From Pseudomonas fluorescens (GTDB lineage Bacteria; Pseudomonadota; Gammaproteobacteria; Pseudomonadales; Pseudomonadaceae), in assembly GCF_000967965.1 (NCBI RefSeq), contig NZ_LACC01000025.1, forward strand, positions 39,755 to 103,754: a DNA stretch of 64,000 nt. The letters are read 5' to 3'. The translations under genes were made by a program, and so were the position numbers. A model generated the notes under the pieces. The model saw nothing but the letters and a program-made list of their open reading frames with translations, was not told where the DNA came from and searched no databases. Positions 1-7,806 of the stretch are shown here, piece by piece. The first letter of the stretch is position 1, and each line of letters starts with the position of its first letter.

Positions 1-174
1 GGGGAAGAAGGTCTTGGCGAAGTACAGGGAGAAGGCGGCGTAGACGTACCAGTCGTACCACTCGACCATGTTGCCGACAGAACCGCTGAAAATCGATTTG
101 ATGCGACTGGCGGTGGTTCTTTCTTTAGCCGGCGTGGCAGCCGACCCAAGGGGCAGGGCGTTGGAGTTATCCAT
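1..174 (-). CDS. MFS transporter, metabolite:H+ symporter (MHS) type, N-terminal part only
   Basis: Only the first 58 codons are in the window; the gene runs off the left edge. The start is the ATG at 174-172, preceded by an AAGGA-type ribosome site. The N-terminus is a short hydrophilic leader followed by SIFSGSVGNMVEWYDWYVYA. That Gly-x-x-x-Glu-Trp-Tyr-Asp signature opens the first membrane helix of metabolite:H+ symporters such as alpha-ketoglutarate permease (KgtP) and citrate or shikimate carriers. A sigma-54 promoter and a DctB/DctD-like pair lie just upstream, so an organic-acid substrate induced by that pair is a reasonable inference. The exact substrate cannot be read from this fragment. 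Confidence 0.85.
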   Translation of the reverse strand, partial: MDNSNALPLGSAATPAKERTTASRIKSIFSGSVGNMVEWYDWYVYAAFSLYFAKTFFP

Positions 175-236
175 TGAAGGATCCTTCATTTAATTGTTTT
201 TGTGGAGCGCGATTAAACGCAGCCTGCCAGGGCTAT

Positions 237-252
237 AGCAGGAGCTGTGCCA
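237..252 (-). promoter_or_regulatory. Sigma-54 promoter of the MHS transporter
   Basis: On the minus strand the sequence is TGGCACAGCTCCTGCT. It fits the RpoN -24/-12 consensus TGGCAC-N5-TTGC with one mismatch (CTGC for TTGC) and correct GG to GC spacing. The expected start site is near 226, about 50 bases before the transporter ATG. A sigma-54 activator gene lies next door (471-1805). Confidence 0.75.
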
Positions 253-292
253 ACGGGGAGAGGGCCGGTTTAGAGGGGGGAGGGTGTTTCAG

Positions 293-342
293 TGCGCGGA
301 AATCCGCTCATATGCGGCGGGTGGTGAGCGGAAAATTGCTTA
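293..342. promoter_or_regulatory. Two operator-like palindromes upstream of the sigma-54 promoter
   Basis: Two related 18-bp sites, TGCGCGGAAATCCGCTCA (293-310) and TGAGCGGAAAATTGCTTA (325-342), share the pattern TGAGCGGA-NN(N)-(T)CCGC/TTGCTTA when one is reversed. Their centres are 32 bp apart, about three helical turns. They lie 65-115 bp upstream of the predicted start, the usual distance for enhancer sites of NtrC-family activators. The neighbouring regulator is the natural candidate; binding itself is inferred. Confidence 0.5.
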
Positions 343-368
343 TCGGGAGGAGGTGCATTGCCTTTGCC

Positions 369-451
369 GGCCCCATCGCGAGCAATCTCGCTCACACAAT
401 GTTCGGCGCACACAGATCCCCTGTGGGAGCGAGCTTGCTCGCGATGGGGCC
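369..451. repeat. REP doublet (REPIN), outward-GATGGGGCC type
   Basis: Two inverted copies of a Pseudomonas REP unit. The left copy (369-395) is slightly decayed (GCGAGCAATCTCGC); the right copy (421-451) carries GGGAGCGAGCTTGCTCGCGA. The flanks GGCCCCATCG and CGATGGGGCC are complementary, so the pair could fold as one long hairpin. Confidence 0.85.
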
Positions 452-470
452 AGAACGGGCACTGCGAAAC

Positions 471-1805
471 TCAGTTTTCTTGCAGGAACATCTCTCGGCT
501 CAACCCATGCCGCTGCATCTTTTCATTGAAGGTCCGGCGCGGCAGTTGCAGTTCTTCGAGCACCGCTTTCACATCGCCCTTGTGCCGGGTCAGTGCCGCA
601 CGCAGGCATTGCGCCTCGAACGCTTCCTGCTGAGCCGCCAGTGACTGGCCGGGCTCGATGCCCAAGGGCTCCGGCTCACCGAGCCCCAATACCTGACGCT
701 CGGCGACGTTCGCCAGTTCGCGCACGTTGCCCGGCCAGTCGTGGCTCAACAGGTGACTCAACTGCGCGCCGCTCAACGGTGGAAATTTGCGTCCCAGGCG
801 TTCGGCGGCGTTTTGGGCAAAGGATTCGAAAAGCAAGGGTATGTCTTCGCGGCGTTCGCGCAAGGGTGGCAGGCGTAGTTCAGCGACGTTCAAACGATAA
901 GCCAGGTCTTCACGAAAACGTCCGGCCCGCGCTTCGTCGAGCAGGTCCGGCTTGGTCGCGGCAATGATGCGCAAATCCACGCGGATGCTCTGGTTCGAGC
1001 CCAGCCGTTCAAGCTTTTGCTCCTGCAATACCCGCAGCAATTTCACTTGCTGGGCCAACGGCATGCTTTCGATTTCATCGAGAAACAGCGTGCCGCCGTC
1101 GGCGTACTCGAGTTTGCCGATGCGCTTGCCGGACGCCCCAGTGAACGCGCCGCTCTCGTGACCGAACAACTCGGCCTCGAACAATTGCTCGGGGATGGCG
1201 GCGCAGTTGAGTGCGACAAAGGGCTTGTCGGCCCGCGGCCCGAAGTCGTGCAGGCAACGCGCGACCAGTTCCTTGCCGCTACCGGTTTCGCCGCGAATCA
1301 GCACGTTGACCGGCAGTGCTGCCAGGTCCAAAACCTGTCGACGCAGGGTCTGCAAACCCCGGGACACGCCGAGCAGCGTGGCGTCCAGCTTGGCGCGGTT
1401 GTCCGCCTGCTCGTGCAACGCGCGGTTTTCCAGCACCAGCCGGCGTTTGTCGAGGGCGCGGCGCAGGCTGCCGAGCAGGGTTTCCGGGCTGAAGGGTTTT
1501 TCGAGGAAATCGTAGGCGCCGTCGCGCATGGCCTCGACGGCCATCGGCACATCGCCGTGACCGGTCAGCAGGATCACCGGCAAATCGGCATCCCGGCGTT
1601 GCACCTCGGCCAGCAGTTCCAGGCCGGTCATGCCGGGCATGCGCACGTCGCTGAGAATCACCCCGGCAAAATGCCTGGGCAACTGCGCCAGGCACTCGTC
1701 GGCGCGGCTGAACAACTGCACCTCGAAACCCGACAGGCTCAACCATTGCTCGACGGCACTGCGGATGCTGCTTTCGTCGTCGACCACGATCACTGAGTTC
1801 AGCAT
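471..1805 (-). CDS. Sigma-54-dependent response regulator, DctD/MifR-like
   Basis: The protein has 444 residues in the NtrC-type three-domain order. A receiver domain (about 1-120) has the acidic pair DDE near residue 10 and the phospho-acceptor Asp in VILSDVRMPGMTG. The AAA+ domain (about 145-380) has Walker A GETGSGKE and the sigma-54 contact loop GAFTGA. A short Fis-type helix-turn-helix closes the protein (about 400-444). It should activate RpoN promoters after phosphorylation by the kinase encoded just upstream, whose stop codon it overlaps by 7 nt. The sigma-54 promoter at 237-252 is the obvious target. Resemblance to DctD (C4-dicarboxylates) and MifR (alpha-ketoglutarate) is at family level; the ligand is not settled. 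Confidence 0.92.
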   Translation of the reverse strand: MLNSVIVVDDESSIRSAVEQWLSLSGFEVQLFSRADECLAQLPRHFAGVILSDVRMPGMTGLELLAEVQRRDADLPVILLTGHGDVPMAVEAMRDGAYDFLEKPFSPETLLGSLRRALDKRRLVLENRALHEQADNRAKLDATLLGVSRGLQTLRRQVLDLAALPVNVLIRGETGSGKELVARCLHDFGPRADKPFVALNCAAIPEQLFEAELFGHESGAFTGASGKRIGKLEYADGGTLFLDEIESMPLAQQVKLLRVLQEQKLERLGSNQSIRVDLRIIAATKPDLLDEARAGRFREDLAYRLNVAELRLPPLRERREDIPLLFESFAQNAAERLGRKFPPLSGAQLSHLLSHDWPGNVRELANVAERQVLGLGEPEPLGIEPGQSLAAQQEAFEAQCLRAALTRHKGDVKAVLEELQLPRRTFNEKMQRHGLSREMFLQEN

Positions 1806-3565
1806 GGTTCATGCACCTCCAGGTCGATGGGCAAGGTCACGGTGAACACGGCGCCTTTGTCATGATTGTCGGCACTCAGGCGCCCGCCGGATTCGTGAAC
1901 GATGGCAAAGGATACGGCCAAACCGATCCCCAGGCCGTCGCCCACCGGTTTGGTGGTGAAGAACGGATCGAAGACCTTGGACAGGTTCTCTTCGGCGATG
2001 CCGCCACCGTTGTCGATCACGCTCAGGCGCCACAATTGTTCGTCGGCTTCGAGGCGAATTTCCAGGCGTTTGCAGGGTTTATCCTGCATCGCATCGAGGG
2101 CATTGCGCAGCAGATTGATCAGTACCTGTTCCAGGCGGATCGCATCGCCACGCACCCAGGCCGGGCGGGTCAGGTGCAGCACGGTACTGACCTGTTCATC
2201 GCGCAGCCGGGTGTCGAGCAGTTGCAGCGACTGGTCCACCACCGCCGCAAGGTCCAGGCGTTCGCGCAAACCGCTGGGGCTTTTGCGGGCGAAGGTTTTC
2301 AGATGGCCGGTGAGGGCGGCCATACGCGTGAGCATTTCATCCACTGGTTTGAGCGCTTTGTAGGCGTCGTCGACCCGGCCGTGGTCGAGCAGCAGGCGCA
2401 AGGTCGCCAGCTGCATGCGCTGGGCGGTTAGCGGTTGATTGATCTCGTGAGCCAGCGCCGCCGACATTTGGCCAAGCGCGGCGAGTTTGGCCGATTGCAC
2501 CAGGCCCTCCTGGGCGGTGCGCAGGTCGCGGGTACGCTCTTCTACAAGCTGCTCAAGTTCTTCGCGACTGCGCTGACGCAGTTTGGCCAGGCGCCAGCGC
2601 TGGTTGAGAAACAGCAGCAGGAACACCAGGGTCAGCCATAGCCCGGCTGCGGCGAGGGCGGCGTTTCGGCTGTCTTCGAAGGCGACTTGCGGGCGCCGCA
2701 GCAGGTGCAGGGTCCAGCCCTCGCTATTCAGTGGCAGGGATTCCCACAGGTAATCCGCCTTGCCGTCGGGGCCGTCGACCCGAGCCAGGTCACTGTTGTC
2801 GTCGAAGCGTCGCAACGATTGAAACTCAAGCGGCGTCAGCGGCTGCTTGTCGTACTGGCGGGTGGCCTTGAGTTCGGCATGATCACTGTCGCTCAGCGGC
2901 TTGAGCAGGCGATAGCGCCAGCCCGGCTGGTTGGCGATGAATATGATCCCGCGCGCGTCGCTGACCAACAGGGTGTCGCTGCCCTGGCGCCACTCGCGCT
3001 CCAGTTCGGGGAACTCCAGTTTCACCACCATGGCGCCGAGGAACTGGCTGTCGTCATCGCTGACCGCGCTGGAGAGGAAGTAGCCGGGAATTCCGCTGGT
3101 CACCCCCACGGCGTAAAAGCGCCCGGTGCCCTGGGTGCGGGTCTGGTTGAAATAGGGACGGAAACCGTAGTTGTGGCCGACATAACTGCTGGGCAAACGC
3201 CAGTTGCTCGCCGCTACGGCCAGACCGGTACGATCGAGCAGTTCAAGGGTCGAGGATTGAGCGGCGCCGTTGATCTTTTCCAGTTTGCGGTTCAGCGCAT
3301 CCTGCTGCTCGGGACTCACCACCCCCTTGAGCGCCGAGCGCAGCTCCGGGTCCAGCGCCAGCACGGCGGGCAGGGCGCGGTAACGTTCGATCAGGGTATG
3401 CAGGGACGTGGCATACAGCGCCAGTTGTTGATTGGCGCGCGCCGCGTCTTCGACCATTGACTGGCGCACGGTGTGGCGCATGGCCAGGGTGGCGGCGATG
3501 GCGGCACCGGCAATGATCAATAAGGTGTAGAGCGCCAGGCGCAGGGGTCGGGAGGTCGTCAACAT
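1799..3565 (-). CDS. Sensor histidine kinase, DctB/MifS-like
   Basis: I start this at the ATG at 3565 (588 residues, MLTTSRPLRL), because a longer in-frame extension is low-complexity and would put the first membrane helix far inside. Order: membrane helix (about 9-30), periplasmic double-Cache-like sensor, second membrane helix (about 285-305), coiled linker, then the kinase core. The core has the H-box ALAHEINQPLT (His about 372), N-box NLLRNALDAM, and G-boxes DNGGGIAEENL and GLGIGL. This is the architecture of DctB, which senses periplasmic dicarboxylates. It is translationally coupled to the response regulator. With the MHS transporter it forms a sense-and-import module for an organic acid. 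Confidence 0.9.
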   Translation of the reverse strand: MLTTSRPLRLALYTLLIIAGAAIAATLAMRHTVRQSMVEDAARANQQLALYATSLHTLIERYRALPAVLALDPELRSALKGVVSPEQQDALNRKLEKINGAAQSSTLELLDRTGLAVAASNWRLPSSYVGHNYGFRPYFNQTRTQGTGRFYAVGVTSGIPGYFLSSAVSDDDSQFLGAMVVKLEFPELEREWRQGSDTLLVSDARGIIFIANQPGWRYRLLKPLSDSDHAELKATRQYDKQPLTPLEFQSLRRFDDNSDLARVDGPDGKADYLWESLPLNSEGWTLHLLRRPQVAFEDSRNAALAAAGLWLTLVFLLLFLNQRWRLAKLRQRSREELEQLVEERTRDLRTAQEGLVQSAKLAALGQMSAALAHEINQPLTAQRMQLATLRLLLDHGRVDDAYKALKPVDEMLTRMAALTGHLKTFARKSPSGLRERLDLAAVVDQSLQLLDTRLRDEQVSTVLHLTRPAWVRGDAIRLEQVLINLLRNALDAMQDKPCKRLEIRLEADEQLWRLSVIDNGGGIAEENLSKVFDPFFTTKPVGDGLGIGLAVSFAIVHESGGRLSADNHDKGAVFTVTLPIDLEVHEPC

Positions 3566-3650
3566 GCAGTGAACAACAGGCCAAAATGGGGGAAGGCACC
3601 ATAGCATGCGAAGGGCGGTCTGCTCTCGCTGGAGTACAGTTATCCGGCCG

Positions 3651-3690
3651 AAAAAAAACCGGTCTGTCGTTGCCGACAAACCGGTTTTTT
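3651..3690. terminator. Bidirectional intrinsic terminator after fumarase
   Basis: An A-tract, then the arms AAACCGGTCTGTCG and CGACAAACCGGTTT around a short loop, then a T-tract. It lies 20 nt past the fumarase stop and can also serve as a barrier upstream of the sensor kinase. Confidence 0.85.
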
Positions 3691-3709
3691 CAGCGGACAT
3701 CAGTGCCGT

Positions 3710-5233
3710 TTATTGCACTTCTACCGCCAGGCTTTCACTGATCTTTTTCTGCCAGATGGCAGGACCTGTGATGTGTACCGACTCGCCCTTGCTGTCGACC
3801 GCAACGGTCACAGGCATGTCTTTTACGTCGAACTCGTAGATCGCTTCCATGCCCAGTTCGGCGAAAGCTACCACGCGGGATTTCTTGATCGCTTGCGCCA
3901 CCAGGTAAGCCGCGCCGCCGACAGCCATCAGATAAACGGCTTTGTGGTCCTTGATCGCTTCGATCGCGGTAGGGCCGCGCTCGGATTTGCCGATCATGCC
4001 CAGCAGGCCGGTTTGCTCGAGGATCTGGCGGGTGAACTTGTCCATCCGCGTCGCGGTGGTAGGACCTGCGGGGCCAACCACTTCTTCGCGCACCGGATCA
4101 ACCGGGCCGACGTAGTAGATGAAGCGACCCTTGAGGTCCACCGGCAGGGTTTCACCCTTGTTCAGCATCTCGACCATGCGCTTGTGCGCAGCGTCGCGAC
4201 CGGTGAGCATCTTGCCGTTGAGCAGGACGGTTTCGCCCGGCTTCCAGCTCTGCACTTCTTCCGGGGTCAGGGTGTCGAGGTTGACGCGACGGGCCGACGG
4301 GCCGGCTTCCCAGACGATTTCCGGGTAGGCGTCCAAAGGTGGCGCTTCCTGGGCAACCGGGCCGGAACCGTCGAGCACAAAGTGCGTGTGACGGGTGGCA
4401 GCGCAGTTCGGGATCATGCACACCGGCAGCGAGGCTGCGTGGGTCGGGTAGTCCATGATCTTCACGTCGAGCACGGTGGTCAGACCACCGAGACCCTGGG
4501 CGCCGATGCCCAGTTGGTTGACCTTCTCGAACAGTTCCAGGCGCATTTCTTCAATGCGGTTCTGCGGGCCACGGGCTTTGAGCTCGTGAATGTCGATGGA
4601 TTCCATCAACACTTCCTTGGCCATCACTGCGGCTTTCTCGGCGGTGCCGCCGATGCCAATGCCGAGCATGCCTGGTGGGCACCAGCCGGCGCCCATTTCC
4701 GGGACGGTCTTCAGCACCCAGTCGACGATCGAGTCGGACGGGTTGAGCATGGCCATCTTCGACTTGTTCTCGGATCCACCGCCCTTGGCCGCCACGTCCA
4801 CTTCCACGGTGTTACCCGGAACGATGGAGTAGTGGATGACTGCCGGGGTGTTGTCCTTGGTGTTCTTGCGAGCGCCCGCCGGGTCGGCGAGGATCGAAGC
4901 ACGCAGGACGTTTTCCGGCAGGTTGTAGGCGCGACGTACGCCCTCGTTGATCATGTCGTCCACGCTCATGGTGGCGCCATCCCAACGCACGTCCATGCCC
5001 ACGCGGACAAACACGGTCACGATGCCGGTGTCCTGGCAGATCGGACGATGGCCGGTGGCGCACATGCGCGAGTTGATCAGGATCTGTGCCATCGAGTCGC
5101 GGGCCGCTGGCGATTCTTCGCGCAGGTAGGCCTCGTGCATCGCCTGGATGAAATCCACGGGGTGGTAGTAGGAAATGAACTGCAGGGCGTCGGCAACGCT
5201 CTGAATCAGGTCGTCTTGCTTGATCACGGTCAT
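3710..5233 (-). CDS. Fumarate hydratase, class I (iron-sulfur type)
   Basis: The protein has 507 residues from the ATG at 5233 (MTVIKQDDLIQSV); the preceding in-frame codons are leader. Class I fumarases interconvert fumarate and L-malate in the TCA cycle with an oxygen-sensitive 4Fe-4S cluster. The N-terminal alpha domain contains the conserved RMCATGHRPICQDTG and the Cys in GAGWCPPGMLGIGIGGT; a third Cys is in MIPNCAATRH. The C-terminal beta domain has the GPTTATRMDKF segment typical of the fused form. Neighbours match the PAO1 order around PA4333. The leader carries a strong hairpin (5269-5312) and a TATACT box inside a palindrome (5350-5370), described separately. Confidence 0.95.
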   Translation of the reverse strand: MTVIKQDDLIQSVADALQFISYYHPVDFIQAMHEAYLREESPAARDSMAQILINSRMCATGHRPICQDTGIVTVFVRVGMDVRWDGATMSVDDMINEGVRRAYNLPENVLRASILADPAGARKNTKDNTPAVIHYSIVPGNTVEVDVAAKGGGSENKSKMAMLNPSDSIVDWVLKTVPEMGAGWCPPGMLGIGIGGTAEKAAVMAKEVLMESIDIHELKARGPQNRIEEMRLELFEKVNQLGIGAQGLGGLTTVLDVKIMDYPTHAASLPVCMIPNCAATRHTHFVLDGSGPVAQEAPPLDAYPEIVWEAGPSARRVNLDTLTPEEVQSWKPGETVLLNGKMLTGRDAAHKRMVEMLNKGETLPVDLKGRFIYYVGPVDPVREEVVGPAGPTTATRMDKFTRQILEQTGLLGMIGKSERGPTAIEAIKDHKAVYLMAVGGAAYLVAQAIKKSRVVAFAELGMEAIYEFDVKDMPVTVAVDSKGESVHITGPAIWQKKISESLAVEVQ

Positions 5234-5268
5234 GAGTCGCGCTCCTCTAAAAGACGGGAACATTCAAT

Positions 5269-5312
5269 AAGGTGCTTGCAGCTTGGGTGCATCGGTCGGT
5301 TGCAAGCACCTT
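5269..5312 (-). promoter_or_regulatory. 12-bp leader hairpin upstream of fumarase
   Basis: AAGGTGCTTGCA (5269-5280) and TGCAAGCACCTT (5301-5312) are perfect inverted repeats around a 20-nt loop, 35 nt upstream of the fumarase start codon. No T-tract follows in the direction of transcription, so it is not a simple terminator. It could be an RNA leader element or a DNA operator. Confidence 0.45.
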
Positions 5313-5349
5313 TCAAGGCACGCCGGGCAAGCTGGCGCGACGCTAAAAA

Positions 5350-5370
5350 GGCGCGGCAGTATACCGCGCC
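5350..5370 (-). promoter_or_regulatory. Candidate -10 box TATACT within a GC-rich palindrome (fumarase)
   Basis: On the minus strand GGCGCGG-TATACTG-CCGCGCC is followed by TTTTT. The TATACT is an ideal sigma-70 -10 box for fumarase, but no good -35 lies 17 bp upstream. The same DNA also resembles a short terminator hairpin. Both readings are possible. Confidence 0.35.
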
Positions 5371-5465
5371 TCGCGCACAGGCACACGCGCCGGCAGTCAA
5401 TCGTTGGTCGCATAGAAGCAGCTACAAGCGGCAAGTTTGAAGCTGCAAGAGGAGTGCGTGGCTTT

Positions 5466-5613
5466 TGTGGCGAGGGGGCTTGCCCCCGTTCGGTTGCGAA
5501 GCAGCCGCAAAACCGGTGAAAACAATCCGCCTGACACAACGACCTGTCTGTTACCGGGACTGCTTCGCAGTCCAACGGGGCGATGCGGCGGTCCGACAAG
5601 CCCCCTCGCCACA
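5466..5613. repeat. Long REP-type composite element
   Basis: Outer arms GTGGCGAGGGGGCTTGCCCCC and its near-complement ending CCCCCTCGCCACA mark a different REP family from the other doublets here. Between them lie two small hairpins, TTGCGAAGCAGCCGCAA-like and GGACTGCTTCGCAGTCC (7-bp stem). The element fills most of the 5234-5730 gap between fumarase and the cyclase. Confidence 0.75.
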
Positions 5614-5730
5614 GGGTCGTGCAAGGCTCAGCCCGTCGATCCCGAAAATTGAATGGTCATTTATCGGTCACGCCACTAAAGTGATATGCGGTCTGTAGAG
5701 TAGGACGCTCTGTCAGTCTCCTTTCATCTG

Positions 5731-6849
5731 GTGAGTCAACGATTGACCCATAACGCCATCCAGCGCCTGTTGCTCAAACGTTTCGCCCTCGCGGCCGGCA
5801 CCTATGCCCTGGCATTGCTGTTGCTGTGGCTGGCGTTTTTTACCGGTCACTACGATGCACCGCTTTCCAGTGTCGCCATCGGCAGCGCACTGGTGGTGAT
5901 CAGCCAGGCCATCCTGTTCGCGGTGTTCTACAGTGGCTGCAACCTGCGCTTCGCCGACCCCAGTCTGACCGAGGCACAAGTGTTGCTGGGGCTGGGCTGG
6001 CAAACCTGGCTGATCGCCCATCTGGACGAAGCTCGGGGCGTGTTCCTGGTGTTTTACGTGCTGATCCTGCTGTTCGGCCTGTTCCATCTGTCACGCCGGT
6101 CTTTAGTACGATGCGCGCTGCTGGTGTTTTTCAGTTTCAGTGCGATCACGCTGTGGGAGGGCTACCACTTCCAGCTGCCTGACCCGGCCATGGCGGTGTT
6201 GCAGGTCTGTGTGCTGTTCATCGTGCTGGTGTGGCTGGTGCTGTATGCCCGCTATGTGCAGGCTTCGCGACAGCGTATGCGCCAGCGGCGTTTTGCCTTG
6301 CAGGCGCACCAGGACACGTTGCGCGGGATGATGCGCCAGCTCGAAGACCTGGTGGCCACCGACGAGCTCACGGGCCTGTTCAATCGCCGGCATTTCCTGC
6401 GCCTGGCTTCCCGCGAATTGAACGCCATGGACGCCGGTGTCGTGCATGGCCTGGCGCTGATTGACCTCGACCATTTCAAGCGCATCAACGACCTGCACGG
6501 CCATGCCGCCGGCGATCAGGTGCTGCAAGCCTTTGCCGGCGTTGCCAACGCGTGCCTGCGCGACGGCGATGTTCTGGCCCGCTACGGCGGCGAAGAGTTC
6601 GTGGTGCTGCTGCCCGATTGCGATGCCGCCAGTCTGACTTCGTGCTGCGAACGGCTGCGCATCGCATTTACCGATGTCGAGCTGATTGGTCTGAATGTGC
6701 GCAACCTCAGCCTGTCCGCCGGTATGACCCTGCTGGAGCTGGGCGACGACCTCGATGATGCCCTGCAACGGGCCGATCAGGCGCTCTATCGCGCCAAGCG
6801 TGACGGCCGCAACCGGTGCGCGGCAGCGTGGGAGAACGTCGATGCCTGA
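5731..6849 (+). CDS. Membrane diguanylate cyclase (GGDEF), SadC-like by position
   Basis: The protein has 372 residues from a GTG start; upstream the frame is closed by a stop at 5701 and no ATG is available, so the start is the weak point. The N-terminal half has five or six hydrophobic helices (about 15-185). A short coiled linker leads to a GGDEF domain (about 205-365) with the active signature RYGGEEF and an intact product-inhibition site RDGD five residues upstream. It should make cyclic-di-GMP from two GTP at the inner membrane. It sits between fumarase and a ferredoxin reductase exactly where PAO1 has sadC, which represses motility and promotes biofilm. The length is shorter than I remember for SadC, so I leave the symbol blank. 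The last 8 nt overlap the next gene. Confidence 0.88.
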   Translation: MSQRLTHNAIQRLLLKRFALAAGTYALALLLLWLAFFTGHYDAPLSSVAIGSALVVISQAILFAVFYSGCNLRFADPSLTEAQVLLGLGWQTWLIAHLDEARGVFLVFYVLILLFGLFHLSRRSLVRCALLVFFSFSAITLWEGYHFQLPDPAMAVLQVCVLFIVLVWLVLYARYVQASRQRMRQRRFALQAHQDTLRGMMRQLEDLVATDELTGLFNRRHFLRLASRELNAMDAGVVHGLALIDLDHFKRINDLHGHAAGDQVLQAFAGVANACLRDGDVLARYGGEEFVVLLPDCDAASLTSCCERLRIAFTDVELIGLNVRNLSLSAGMTLLELGDDLDDALQRADQALYRAKRDGRNRCAAAWENVDA

Positions 6850-7777
6850 GCTGCGGGTCGGTGAGCGCCACTGGTCGGTGACGGCGGGCAGCAATCTGCT
6901 CGACGTGCTGAACCAGAACGGCGTGCCAGTGCCTTACAGTTGCCGCGCCGGCAGTTGCCATGCGTGCCTGGTGCAATGTGTGCGGGGGTTACCGAGCGAC
7001 AGCCGCCCCGATGCCCTGAGTGCACAGCAGCGTGAACAGGGCTGGCGGCTGGCGTGCCAGTGCCAGGTGATCGAGGACTTGCAGGTGCACGCCTTCGACC
7101 CGCAAACCGATGGCCATCCGGCCGAAGTCGCAGCGATCGATTGGCTGAGTACCACGGTACTGCGCTTGCGGGTAATCCCCCAGCGACCGTTGCGCTACAG
7201 CGCCGGCCAGCATCTGGTGTTGTGGGCGGGCAGCGTGGCGCGCCCGTATTCTCTCGCCAGCCTGCCGCAGGAAGACCGTTTTCTGGAGTTTCATCTCGAT
7301 TGCCGCAAGCCCGGGGAATTCAGCAATGCCGCCAGGCAATTGCGCATTGGCGATCCGATCCGTCTCGGCGAACTGCGCGGCGGTGCCTTGCATTACGACC
7401 CTGACTGGCACGCCCGGCCGTTGTGGTTGATGGCGGCCGGCACCGGGTTGGGGCCGTTGTTTGGTGTATTGCGCGAAGCGCTGCGTCAGGATCACCAGGG
7501 GGCCATCCGCGTCATCCACCTCGCCCATGATGCCGATGAGCACTACCTGGCCAAACCCCTGCAAGCCATGGCCGCCAGCCGTCCGAACCTGAGTGTCGAA
7601 TTGTGGACCCCGGCCGAGTTGCCAGCGGCTTTGGCGCAACTGCGGCTTGTTTCCCGGCAAACCCTGGCCTTACTCTGCGGAGCCCCCGACAGTGTCGACG
7701 CCTTTGCCCGGCGCCTGTACCTGGCGGGATTGCCGCGCAATCAACTGCTGGCCGATGTGTTCCTGCCCCGTGGTTGA
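6842..7777 (+). CDS. 2Fe-2S ferredoxin / FAD-NAD oxidoreductase, single chain
   Basis: The protein has 311 residues from the ATG at 6842. The N-terminus is a plant-type 2Fe-2S ferredoxin with CRAGSCHACLVQC (C-x4-C-x2-C) and a fourth Cys in LACQC. It continues into an FNR-type FAD domain with RPYSLAS and an NAD(P)-binding domain with GTGLGPLFG. Such chains pass electrons from NAD(P)H through FAD and the iron-sulfur centre to an oxygenase or other acceptor; no oxygenase is adjacent. The start overlaps the cyclase gene by 8 nt, so translation is probably coupled. It corresponds in position to PA4331. The physiological electron acceptor is unknown. Confidence 0.9.
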   Translation: MPELRVGERHWSVTAGSNLLDVLNQNGVPVPYSCRAGSCHACLVQCVRGLPSDSRPDALSAQQREQGWRLACQCQVIEDLQVHAFDPQTDGHPAEVAAIDWLSTTVLRLRVIPQRPLRYSAGQHLVLWAGSVARPYSLASLPQEDRFLEFHLDCRKPGEFSNAARQLRIGDPIRLGELRGGALHYDPDWHARPLWLMAAGTGLGPLFGVLREALRQDHQGAIRVIHLAHDADEHYLAKPLQAMAASRPNLSVELWTPAELPAALAQLRLVSRQTLALLCGAPDSVDAFARRLYLAGLPRNQLLADVFLPRG

Positions 7778-7806
7778 GCGCTGACTTTTCAGACGCGAGA
7801 CCTGCC

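Noticed and set aside
3713..5440. 575-codon frame antisense to fumarase, and similar long frames opposite pykA, oprD, aspS and ruvB
   Set aside because: Same codon-bias effect as above; every one lies opposite a clear conserved gene.
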